From: Treponema primitia ZAS-2
Lineage (GTDB): Bacteria; Spirochaetota; Spirochaetia; Treponematales; Breznakiellaceae
Length of the DNA: 64,000 nucleotides
Assembly: GCF_000214375.1 (NCBI RefSeq)
Contig: NC_015578.1
Location: forward strand, 1,550,001 to 1,614,000
Reading direction: 5' to 3'
Shown: positions 8,986-16,264 of the stretch, in pieces
Layout: each line of letters opens with the position of its first letter
How positions within the stretch are numbered: position 1 is the stretch's first letter
Position numbers and translations under genes: made by a program
Notes under the pieces: generated by a model
What the model was told of the DNA's origin: nothing
Database searches by the model: none
What the model saw: the letters and a program-made list of their open reading frames with translations, nothing else

Positions 8986-9640
8986 GGTTATGTTCCTCTG
9001 TATCAATGATGTAGTGGCTATAGGCATTGATCACCAGGGTTTGTTCATACCAGGTGGTCCGCACTTCGGATAAATCGTAGAGATGGATATGGCCGTGGAT
9101 CAGGTATTTGGGCTTAAAGACCCGCATAAACCAGAGGAAGGCCCTGAAGCCCCGGTGACAGGGGTCATCCCGATCATGGATATGCTCCGGAGAGGCGTGG
9201 GTCAGCAGTATGTCCAGGTACCGTCCCCGGAAGAGACGGTTAATAAGCATGCCCGGGATAAGCTTGAGTATTTCCAGGTACATCTGGAAATTAGTGTACT
9301 GGTTATCCCCCCGGTTGTACTGCATGGATCCCCCCAGGCCGGCGACGATGAGCCCCTCCTCAGTCTTGATCTTGGAACCCACATGGGTGGCCCCGGTAAA
9401 CACCCTGTTTTCCCACTGGAGAGGCGCAGACCTATCCTTCCGGTAATAATAAAAATCACTCAGATCATGGTTGCCAAATACAAAAAGGAGGGGCTTGTTC
9501 AGGCTGGAAACCACAAAGTCCAGGTATTCCATGGGCAAATCCCCGGCACAGAGTACCAGATCGACGCCGCCGAAACGTTCCTTAATGGACGGGGAATATA
9601 CCAGAGGATCGATCTGATCGGAAATACAGAGGATTTTCAT
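8972..9640 (-). CDS. Calcineurin-like metallophosphoesterase
   Basis: A 222-residue two-metal phosphoesterase. Metal-ligand motifs appear in order: LCISDQID near the N-terminus (an Asp-based version of the first D-x-H motif, with Gln in place of His), LVLCAGDLP, FGNHDLSD (the GNHD signature), LTHASPEH, and HGHIHLYD near residue 195. Such proteins hydrolyse phosphomono- or diesters, and the substrate cannot be told from the sequence. It is the first gene of the minus-strand run that includes the ParB-fold gene and pdxY, and its stop lies inside the ParB-fold gene. An AAGGGGGATC stretch precedes the ATG. Confidence 0.85.
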   Translation of the reverse strand: MKILCISDQIDPLVYSPSIKERFGGVDLVLCAGDLPMEYLDFVVSSLNKPLLFVFGNHDLSDFYYYRKDRSAPLQWENRVFTGATHVGSKIKTEEGLIVAGLGGSMQYNRGDNQYTNFQMYLEILKLIPGMLINRLFRGRYLDILLTHASPEHIHDRDDPCHRGFRAFLWFMRVFKPKYLIHGHIHLYDLSEVRTTWYEQTLVINAYSHYIIDTEEHNHEQH

Positions 9641-9756
9641 GATCCCCCTTTGGAAATGCCGATAATTAGTATGGTTATTAGGTTTCCCATTTTAGTTTTA
9701 TTATAGTATATCATAGAGAAAAACCCAATAATTGGCGAGTAGGGGAGGGGGAGGAA

Positions 9757-10470
9757 TTGAGGGTGTTATTTGCAAAAAAAGGGGTATTTACCCTTATTTG
9801 CGTAATTTTTTTTGCCGGGACAGCCTTTGGGCAGAGTTCCTTTTCCCAGGGGGAGGATCTGTTCCTGCATAATAAACCCCAGGAAGCCCTGAGCTTCCTG
9901 GAGGCGGCCCTTGCGGAAGACCCCGGAAATGTTAAGGCCTGCATCTATTTGGGGGTTTCTTATCAGCAACTTAAGCGCCCCGATGAGGCTGTGGTGGTAT
10001 ACAACCGGGCCCTTCCTGTGGCCGGGGAAGATGCAGCCCTGATCGCCTTTAACCTGGGGAACGCCTATTATGCCATGGGGAACCTTTCCCTGGCCGAGGA
10101 GTCCTATACCCAGGCGGTGGCGGCAAACCCGGACTACGCTTCCGCCTACCTGAACCGTGCCAACGCCAAGCTGACCCGGCAGGCCCTCCAGGATGCTATC
10201 TCTGACTATGAATTGTACCTTTCCCTGGAGCCCCTTTCGGCCAAGCGGAATACGATAGAAAAGCTCATATCTTTCATCCATTCAGAGTTCGCTGCGGCGG
10301 AACGGGAGCGCATCCTGGCGGAAGCCCGGGCAGCGGCGGAAGCGGAGCGGAAAAAACGAATCCTGGAAGAAGTGGCCGCGTCCCTCCAGTCTGCGGCGGA
10401 GGATACCACCGGGCTTTCCTCAGGCAGCGAGGAAGTATTGGGCTATGACGGCGAATTTGAGCTGGAGTAA
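9757..10470 (+). CDS. Exported TPR protein
   Basis: A 237-residue protein with a signal peptide (residues about 8-25, ending GTAFGQ) and three to four tetratricopeptide repeats over residues 30-165 (for example ALSFLEAALAEDPGNVKACIYLG and LAEESYTQAVAANPDYASAYLN). A charged helix rich in Ala, Arg and Glu lies at 175-210. It probably acts as a periplasmic protein scaffold. The start is either TTG at 9757 or GTG at 9763. The purine-rich GGGAGGGGGAGGA run just before them fits both, and no ATG exists. The second TPR gene follows 17 bases later, so the two are probably co-transcribed. Confidence 0.8.
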   Translation: MRVLFAKKGVFTLICVIFFAGTAFGQSSFSQGEDLFLHNKPQEALSFLEAALAEDPGNVKACIYLGVSYQQLKRPDEAVVVYNRALPVAGEDAALIAFNLGNAYYAMGNLSLAEESYTQAVAANPDYASAYLNRANAKLTRQALQDAISDYELYLSLEPLSAKRNTIEKLISFIHSEFAAAERERILAEARAAAEAERKKRILEEVAASLQSAAEDTTGLSSGSEEVLGYDGEFELE

Positions 10471-10487
10471 TTGAGGAGTAATCATTT

Positions 10488-12473
10488 ATGGCAACGAAGA
10501 AAAAAGCAGTTATAATCGGCATATCGGCCTTCGCCGTTTTGCTTCTCATAGCAGGGCTAGTATTTCTGGTTCTCCCCCGACTCTCCGGGGAGAAGCCCAT
10601 GAGCCGGGAAAATGTCCTTGCCCTGGCCCGGGACTATCAGAGCCGGGGAGAATACAGCCGCGCCCTGGACCTCCTGGACAGGATCCTGCTCGTTGATGCC
10701 GAAGACGCCGATGCCCGGGCCCTGCGGGAGGAGATACTCCAGGCCCAGGCTCAAGTTGCCGCCGCAGAGCGGGAACGGGAAGCCCTGGCTGCCGCCCGGG
10801 AACGGGAACTAGCCGCCGCTGCAGCAGCCCGGGAAACCCCCCTGACCCCCGAGGAAATCGCCGTCCAGGCAGCCCAGGAAGAGGCGCGCAGGGCCGCAGC
10901 TGCGGAGGAACTGGCCAAGCTGGAAGAAGCCGCCGCCGCCAAAGCCGCCGAAGCAGCGGAACGGGCTGCGGTTGCCGCCGCCGAGGAAGCCCGGCGCAAG
11001 GCCCAGGAAGAGGAGATGGCCCGGAAATCCGCGGAACTCCAGGCCCAGATGCGGGAAGTGCAGTCCCTGGTTACCCGGGGCAAGGAAGCTCTGGCCAATG
11101 GTGATTTTGCCGCGGCCCGGGAAGCCTTCAATGAAGCACTGGCAAAGATGCCCCCGGGGGAAAATCGCTTTGAAGCCCAGGAAATGGCGGAGATAGCCGA
11201 AGCCTACTACGAGGGCTTCTCCCGGAACCCCAACACCCCTGAGGGCCGGGAAATGGCCCAGGAAGCCGCAGCCATGGCCCGCTCCGCCATTCAGAAAGAC
11301 CCCACCCAGGCCCTGCCCCACTATACCCTGGGCAAGGTAAACCGGGACCTCAGGCAGACCGACAGCGCTATTGCCGAATTAAAGGAAGCGGTACGGCTGG
11401 ATCCCAATAACTATGTCTATACCTATGATCTGGGCCGGGCCTTTTTTACCAATAAAAACTACCCCGAAGCCCGTGACTTCTTTGAAAAGACCACCACTCT
11501 GAACCGCAATTTTGAGTCAGCCTGGTACAACCTGGGGGGCAGCTACCGCGCCCTGGGAAAACCCGATGACGCCCTGGGCGCCTACCGCCGAGCCGTGGGG
11601 GTTAAGCCGGATTACGCTACCGCCCACCGGGAAATAGGCCGCATCCTCTCCGCCAAGGGGGACGCCCAGGGCGCTGCGGACGCCTTTACCAAAGCCCTGG
11701 AATTTGCCCCCAATGACCTGGCCTCGCTCCGGGAACTGGGGGTAGCCCAGCAGGCAGCCGGAGATTTTGCGGCGGCGGAAGCTTCCTTTGCAAGGTCCCT
11801 CCAGGCTTCCCCCGCAGATGATCAGACCAATTACAATATGGCGGTGGTTAAACTGAGTCTGAACAAGGGCGCCGATGCTCTGCTCTACGCCCAAAAAGCC
11901 TCGGAAGCTGCCCCATCCAACCCTGTCTACGCCTACACCCTGGGGCTTGCCTATGACGCCCAGGGGGACTTTGACGGGGCTGTGGCCGCCTACGGCAGGG
12001 CCGTAGCCATGGACCCCAACTATATACGCCCCCGGATCAACCTGGGAAGCCTCTACCTGGCAAATGGCTTTCCCCAGGAAGCCCTGGACCTCCTTAACGC
12101 AGCCTATAGCAAGGAGCCGAAATCCTTTGAAGTGAACAACAACATGGGTTCCGCCTATGCCCGGCTGGAAAAGTGGCCGGAAAGCGTGGAACATTATGAA
12201 AAAGCCCTTGTATCGGAACCGAAAAACCCTGCGGTCAGGCTGAATTTGGCCCGGTCCCTGGTCAGCGCCGGGGATCTTGCCAAGGCAAAGGATGCGTATC
12301 TGGAATTGCTAAGTATCGATACAAGCAACTGGGACGCCCGGATGGAGCTGGGAAAGACCTACATCAGCCTGGGGGACAGCGCTTCTGCAAAGCGTTCTCT
12401 CCAGGAACTTATACGGGGCAACCCCAACTACTCAGGCAAAACCGAGGTCGAGCGGATACTCTCAGGGCTCTAA
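10488..12473 (+). CDS. Membrane-anchored coiled-coil/TPR protein
   Basis: A 661-residue protein. A positively charged start and one membrane helix (residues about 5-27, KAVIIGISAFAVLLLIAGL) anchor it in the inner membrane. Residues about 85-200 are an Ala/Glu/Arg coiled coil. From about 205 to the end there are eleven or so TPR units with the W/Y-x-x-L-G spacing (for example ALPHYTLGKVNRDLRQTDSA and FESAWYNLGGSYRALGKPDD). Such proteins organise envelope complexes; no partner can be named. It follows the smaller TPR protein by 17 bases, with a GAGGAG site before the ATG. The GC-rich, Ala-coding stretches produce long false ORFs on the other strand. Confidence 0.82.
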   Translation: MATKKKAVIIGISAFAVLLLIAGLVFLVLPRLSGEKPMSRENVLALARDYQSRGEYSRALDLLDRILLVDAEDADARALREEILQAQAQVAAAEREREALAAARERELAAAAAARETPLTPEEIAVQAAQEEARRAAAAEELAKLEEAAAAKAAEAAERAAVAAAEEARRKAQEEEMARKSAELQAQMREVQSLVTRGKEALANGDFAAAREAFNEALAKMPPGENRFEAQEMAEIAEAYYEGFSRNPNTPEGREMAQEAAAMARSAIQKDPTQALPHYTLGKVNRDLRQTDSAIAELKEAVRLDPNNYVYTYDLGRAFFTNKNYPEARDFFEKTTTLNRNFESAWYNLGGSYRALGKPDDALGAYRRAVGVKPDYATAHREIGRILSAKGDAQGAADAFTKALEFAPNDLASLRELGVAQQAAGDFAAAEASFARSLQASPADDQTNYNMAVVKLSLNKGADALLYAQKASEAAPSNPVYAYTLGLAYDAQGDFDGAVAAYGRAVAMDPNYIRPRINLGSLYLANGFPQEALDLLNAAYSKEPKSFEVNNNMGSAYARLEKWPESVEHYEKALVSEPKNPAVRLNLARSLVSAGDLAKAKDAYLELLSIDTSNWDARMELGKTYISLGDSASAKRSLQELIRGNPNYSGKTEVERILSGL

Positions 12474-12545
12474 ACCTGCGTTTTTTGCAGCCCTCCCTTG
12501 TTGCAAATCATCGGTGATGGTACTGTTAAGCAGTGGAGGAAACCC

Positions 12546-12815
12546 ATGAACGCGATTATCACCGTGGTAGGTACCGACCATGTCGGTATCATTGCCAAGG
12601 TCAGCGCCTTTTTGGCGGAACGTAATATCAATATTGAAGAAATCAATCAAACCATCCTTTCGGGCAATTTTGTGATGCTCATGATGGTGGACCTCGCCCA
12701 ATGCAGCAAGCCCCTGGAGGCTGTTAAGGATGAACTCCCCAAGCTGGGGGAAGCTTTGAAGGTTTCCATCAGCATCATGCACGAAGGGGTCTTTAGCGCG
12801 ATGCATAGGATTTGA
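12546..12815 (+). CDS. ACT-domain protein (UPF0237)
   Basis: An 89-residue single ACT domain. It opens with IITVVGTDHVGIIAKVSAFLAERNINIEEINQ, the beta-alpha-beta ligand-binding pattern of ACT domains with the Gly that lines the amino-acid site. Small ACT proteins of this family are usually found beside a UPF0210 (DUF711) gene, and that gene follows here. The pair is probably a regulator and its enzyme-like partner, although the role of UPF0210 is not settled. The ATG at 12546 has a GGAGGA site; an upstream in-frame start would give an unconserved extension. The stop codon lies within the first of two perfect hairpins. Confidence 0.88.
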   Translation: MNAIITVVGTDHVGIIAKVSAFLAERNINIEEINQTILSGNFVMLMMVDLAQCSKPLEAVKDELPKLGEALKVSISIMHEGVFSAMHRI

Positions 12816-12859
12816 AACTTCGTTTCAAATCCTTGAGGAGAAAAGCGAAGCTTTTCTCC
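12808..12859 (+). promoter_or_regulatory. Two back-to-back perfect triloop hairpins
   Basis: GGATTTGAAAC-TTC-GTTTCAAATCC (12808-12832) is followed after TTGA by GGAGAAAAGC-GAA-GCTTTTCTCC (12837-12859). The stems of 11 and 10 bp are perfect, with three-base loops that are complementary to each other (TTC and GAA). No T-run follows, so these are not classical terminators. They lie between the ACT gene and its partner. Confidence 0.6.
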
Positions 12860-12947
12860 ATACCAATAACCAAAAGCCAAGAACTAAAGGCCGAAAAATC
12901 AGCGGTTCAATAAGCAAAAGGACCAACATTGAATAAGGATAGTAATT

Positions 12948-14309
12948 ATGTTATTTACGCCCTTTGAAATAAAAGAAACCCTGGATATGTTTCTGCGGTA
13001 TAAGCTGGATATACGGGCCATCACCCTGGGGGTTTCCCTCCTGGACTGCGCCTCTGCCACGGGCACTGATACCCGGCGGCGGATCCGGGAAAAACTCCTC
13101 CGGGTGGCAGGCCCCCTGGTGAAGGTGGGCCGGGAAATCGAGGTGGAATACGGGATCCCCATCATCAACAAGCGGGTCTCGGTCACCCCGATAGCCCTGG
13201 TAGCCGCCTCATCGGATGACGAAAACTACACCCCCTATGCCCAGGTGCTGGACAGCGTCGCCAGTGAACTGGGCATCGACTTTGTCGGCGGATTTTCCGC
13301 CCTGGTGCAGAAAGGCTTTTCCTCCGGGGACAAGCGGCTCCTGGATTCCATCCCCGAGGCGCTCTCAGTGACCGAGCGGGTCTGCGCCTCAGTGAATGTA
13401 GCCAGCACCAAAAGCGGCATCAACATGGACGCGGTGCGCCGCATGGGGGAAATAGTAAAACTAACTGCCGAAAAAACTGCGGACCGTGACGGCCTGGGCT
13501 GCGCCAAACTCGTAGTATTCTGCAACGCCCCTGAGGACAACCCCTTCATGGCCGGCGCCTTCCACGGCACCGGAGAAGGGGAGAGCTGCCTGAACGTAGG
13601 GGTCTCAGGCCCCGGGGTAGTAAAAGCCGCCCTGGAATCCCACCGGGGCGCCAGCTTTGACGAACTGGCGGACACGATTAAAAAAACCGCCTTCAAGATA
13701 ACCCGCATGGGCCAGCTGGTAGGCATGGAAGCCGCCAAACGCCTGGGCGTCCCCTTCGGCATCTTGGACCTGTCCCTGGCCCCCACCCCGGAAGTAGGGG
13801 ACTCGGTAGCTCGGATCCTGGAAGAAATGGGCCTGGAATCCGCGGGCACCCACGGCACCACCGCCGCCCTGGCCATGCTCACAGACATGGTGAAAAAAGG
13901 CGGCGTCATGGCCTCCACCCACGTGGGCGGCTTTTCCGGCGCCTTTATTCCCGTCTCGGAAGACGAAGGCATGGTAGCCGCAGTCCGCGCCGGCACCATC
14001 ACCCTGGACAAACTGGAAGCCATGACCTCGGTCTGCTCTGTAGGCCTGGACATGATAGCCCTTCCCGGTGACACCCCGGCCAGCACCATTGCTGCGATCA
14101 TCGCCGACGAAATGGCCATAGGCATGGTGAACAATAAAACTACCGCCGTCCGGGTCATCCCGGTGCCTGGAAAAAAAGCCGGCGACTGGGCTCAGTTCGG
14201 CGGCCTCCTGGGCGGGGCGCCCATCATGGCGGTCAACGCCGCAGGCAGCGAAGCGTTTATTCAGCGGGGAGGGCGCATACCGGCGCCTATACACAGTTTT
14301 AGGAATTGA
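12948..14309 (+). CDS. UPF0210 (DUF711) family protein
   Basis: A 453-residue protein, the full length of the UPF0210 family. Recognisable stretches are [11 protein letters not shown] near the N-terminus, [36 protein letters not shown], the Gly-rich [14 protein letters not shown], and the C-terminal [14 protein letters not shown]. The fold is related to pyruvate formate-lyase-like barrels, but no reaction is known to me. It lies 132 bases behind the ACT gene, with an AAGGATAG site before the ATG, and the ACT-UPF0210 pairing is conserved across many bacteria. The intervening space holds the two hairpins, so the pair may be regulated unequally. Confidence 0.88.
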   Translation: MLFTPFEIKETLDMFLRYKLDIRAITLGVSLLDCASATGTDTRRRIREKLLRVAGPLVKVGREIEVEYGIPIINKRVSVTPIALVAASSDDENYTPYAQVLDSVASELGIDFVGGFSALVQKGFSSGDKRLLDSIPEALSVTERVCASVNVASTKSGINMDAVRRMGEIVKLTAEKTADRDGLGCAKLVVFCNAPEDNPFMAGAFHGTGEGESCLNVGVSGPGVVKAALESHRGASFDELADTIKKTAFKITRMGQLVGMEAAKRLGVPFGILDLSLAPTPEVGDSVARILEEMGLESAGTHGTTAALAMLTDMVKKGGVMASTHVGGFSGAFIPVSEDEGMVAAVRAGTITLDKLEAMTSVCSVGLDMIALPGDTPASTIAAIIADEMAIGMVNNKTTAVRVIPVPGKKAGDWAQFGGLLGGAPIMAVNAAGSEAFIQRGGRIPAPIHSFRN

Positions 14310-14328
14310 GAGGGGGGGAAGAAAGGCA

Positions 14329-14358
14329 TTGCGGACAGTGATGGCAATGTGCTATTAT
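14329..14358 (+). promoter_or_regulatory. Probable promoter of the yefM-yoeB module
   Basis: TTGCGG (14329-14334), an 18-base spacer and TATTAT (14353-14358) lie 20 bases before the antitoxin ATG at 14379. It was found by eye and matches the sigma-70 pattern. Confidence 0.45.
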
Positions 14359-14378
14359 ATGGGTAAGGGGAACATGAA

Positions 14379-14618
14379 ATGTATGCAGCCTATCATGTAA
14401 AGGCAAAAGAAATAAACCAGGAGCTTATTAATATCCTGGAAAAAACCTACCATGACCAGGAACTGGTCATAGTAAGCCGGGATGAATATAACCAAATGGA
14501 AAAGGCCCGGCACAATATTGAATACCTTGCCAAAATAGACAAAGCGGCACGTGACATAGAAGACGGGAAGGGCATCAGTGTAACCATGGAACAATTGGAA
14601 GCCATGGAAAATGGATGA
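14379..14618 (+). CDS. yefM: YefM/Phd-type antitoxin
   Basis: A 79-residue antitoxin. The N-terminal part (MYAAYHVKAKEINQELINIL and ELVIVSRDEYNQMEK) is the Phd/YefM DNA-binding fold that represses its own operon. The acidic C-terminal tail (ARDIEDGKGISVTMEQLEAM) is the part that binds and blocks the toxin. It is followed by yoeB with an 8-base overlap, the normal order for this type II module. The ATG chosen lies 6 bases after another ATG that reads into an early stop. Confidence 0.85.
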   Translation: MYAAYHVKAKEINQELINILEKTYHDQELVIVSRDEYNQMEKARHNIEYLAKIDKAARDIEDGKGISVTMEQLEAMENG

Positions 14619-14874
14619 TCTGATATTTGCACCCGATGCGTTTAAACAGTATACCGAATGGCAGACCGAAGACAAAAAAATCCTTAAACGCATTAATGAA
14701 CTTATACGGGATATCCGGCGGAATGGCTTACTGAAAGGAATTGGCAAGCCAGAAGCATTAAAACATCGGAAAGCCTATAGTCGCCGCATTGACGATGCCA
14801 ATCGGCTTATCTATACGGGAGATGAAAACCGGAATCTGAAAATACTTTCGTGTAAAGGCCATTACGAGGATTAA
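14611..14874 (+). CDS. yoeB: YoeB-type mRNA interferase toxin
   Basis: An 87-residue ribosome-dependent mRNase of the RelE fold. It reads FAPDAFKQYTEWQTEDKKILKRINELIRDI at the start, typical of YoeB. The residues known to matter in E. coli YoeB can be matched: the Glu in GKPEALKH (E46), the Arg in ANRLIY (R65), and the closing His-Tyr in KGHYED (H83, Y84). All are kept, so the toxin looks active. The Gly-Tyr/Trp-Ser turn before RRI is slightly shortened. It overlaps yefM by 8 bases and is the only plain, intact toxin in the first part of the accessory region. Confidence 0.88.
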   Translation: MDDLIFAPDAFKQYTEWQTEDKKILKRINELIRDIRRNGLLKGIGKPEALKHRKAYSRRIDDANRLIYTGDENRNLKILSCKGHYED

Positions 14875-14933
14875 GTTTCCTCCAAAATTATTTTTCATAC
14901 CTTCTGCCCAGCCACCTTTTTATGAAGTATGTA

Positions 14934-14962
14934 TTGATCCTATAAAGAAAGCGGACTATTAT
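14934..14962 (+). promoter_or_regulatory. Probable promoter of the lipoprotein operon
   Basis: TTGATC (14934-14939), 17 bases, TATTAT (14957-14962). Transcription would begin about 25-30 bases before the upstream ORF at 14995. Confidence 0.45.
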
Positions 14963-14994
14963 TACTTACTAAACATATAAAAAAGGGGGCAATA

Positions 14995-15156
14995 ATGTCT
15001 GTAAATACTCGTAATTACTTATATTATAATGAATTATCACCCCCCCCCCCCGACAAATTTACTAGGATATACCGAACCAATAGTTTCCGGACCCTCTGTC
15101 CTACCTTGTCTCTACTTTTTTCCGCAAATCTATTTTTTCCTCGGAGAGCAAAATGA
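14995..15156 (+). CDS. Short upstream ORF with poly-C tract, coupled to lipoprotein
   Basis: A 53-codon ORF with an AAAAGGGGGC ribosome site. Its stop codon overlaps the start of the following lipoprotein gene as ATGA (15153-15156), the usual form of translational coupling. Codons 16-19 are four prolines encoded by an unbroken run of 12 C (15040-15051). The rest (DKFTRIYRTNSF, LCPTLSLLFSANLFF) resembles no family I know. Loss of one C moves the stop to about 15163; gain of one C stops the frame at a TAG a few codons on. The ORF may therefore be a slip-prone switch rather than a functional peptide. It is not certain that it is translated. Confidence 0.5.
   Translation: MSVNTRNYLYYNELSPPPPDKFTRIYRTNSFRTLCPTLSLLFSANLFFPRRAK
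15040..15051 (+). repeat. Homopolymeric tract of 12 C
   Basis: An uninterrupted run of 12 C inside the upstream ORF of the lipoprotein operon. Tracts of this length are prone to slipped-strand mispairing; in T. pallidum, poly-G tracts vary the expression of tpr genes. Confidence 0.9.
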
Positions 15157-16250
15157 TATATAAACATTCCCGGTTTTACAGTTCTGGCGTTTATGCCCTG
15201 CTTCTCTCTGTGGCTATAAGCGCAGTGTTGGCCATTAGCTGCGAATCGCCGACAGATCCGGCCCCCACTGCTCCTGTGAATACCTACATGGTCATATTCA
15301 GCAGGAATGGCGGGGACACGGATGCCGACCCCCAAGCCAAGACGGTGACCAGCCCGGCGACGACTGTAGGCAGCCTGCCGTCACAGCCTGTCAAGGCTGG
15401 AAGCACCTTTGTTGAATGGAACACCGAAGCGGATGGGAGCGGGTCAACTTTTTTCGCCAATACAGGGGTTACGGGAAATATTACGGTATACGCAAAATGG
15501 TCGCTTAATCCCCCCGGAACCTACACGGTAAGTTTCAATAAAAACAGCGGGGACACTGAGGCCAACCCTCAAACCAAGACGGTAATCAGCCCGGCAACAG
15601 TAGACGCACTGCCCTCACAACCCACCAAGGCCGGCTATACCTTTGTCGGATGGAACACCCGGAAAAATGGGAGCGGGTCAGCTTTTACCGCTACAACGCC
15701 GGTTACTGGAGATATTACGGTATATGCCAAGTGGCAAGTGATTACTTACACAGTAAGTTTCAATAATAATAACGGAGACACAGAAGCCGACCTTCAAACC
15801 AAGATAGTGACCTATCCTGCTACTACCATAGACAGCTTACCCTCAGAGCCTACCAGGGCGGAGTTCACTTTTATCGAATGGAACACCCAGGAAGATGGGA
15901 GCGGGACAGCTTTTACCGCCGCAACGCCGGTTACAGATGATATTACGGTTTATGCAAAGTGGAACAGCCTTTCTGCAATTATCCTGAGTTTTGCCGATTC
16001 GGGATCCGGGGTCTTTAGCCAGGAAAGCTTTACGGTTATAAAGAGCGGAACCCCGGCGAGCCAGGCCATTGTGCTGGCCGGAAGCTGGACCAAGAGGGAA
16101 TGGTATATAGACGGGGGGCTTCGGGGAAACGGGGTCAGCCTGACGGTGAACGCTTCGGATTATACCCTTGGGGGGCATATCCTGACAGTTACGGTATACC
16201 AGGGAACGATTCCCTGGACTAAGAGAATAAACTTTACGGTAAAGAATTAG
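15153..16250 (+). CDS. Lipoprotein with three InlB B-type repeats
   Basis: A 365-residue surface or periplasmic lipoprotein. The signal peptide ends in a lipobox (residues about 24-32, LAISC), so it should be lipid-anchored at that Cys. Three Listeria-Bacteroides/InlB B-repeats of about 70 residues follow, each opening YxVxFxxNxGDTxA, with a middle F-[VI]-x-W-N-T and an end of ITVYAKW (ends near residues 114, 192 and 270). These are small ubiquitin-like beta folds common in cell-surface proteins. A C-terminal domain of about 90 residues carries no name. The start overlaps the stop of the poly-C upstream ORF. The next lipoprotein follows 14 bases later. Confidence 0.85.
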   Translation: MIYKHSRFYSSGVYALLLSVAISAVLAISCESPTDPAPTAPVNTYMVIFSRNGGDTDADPQAKTVTSPATTVGSLPSQPVKAGSTFVEWNTEADGSGSTFFANTGVTGNITVYAKWSLNPPGTYTVSFNKNSGDTEANPQTKTVISPATVDALPSQPTKAGYTFVGWNTRKNGSGSAFTATTPVTGDITVYAKWQVITYTVSFNNNNGDTEADLQTKIVTYPATTIDSLPSEPTRAEFTFIEWNTQEDGSGTAFTAATPVTDDITVYAKWNSLSAIILSFADSGSGVFSQESFTVIKSGTPASQAIVLAGSWTKREWYIDGGLRGNGVSLTVNASDYTLGGHILTVTVYQGTIPWTKRINFTVKN

Positions 16251-16264
16251 AAAAGGGGACCCTC

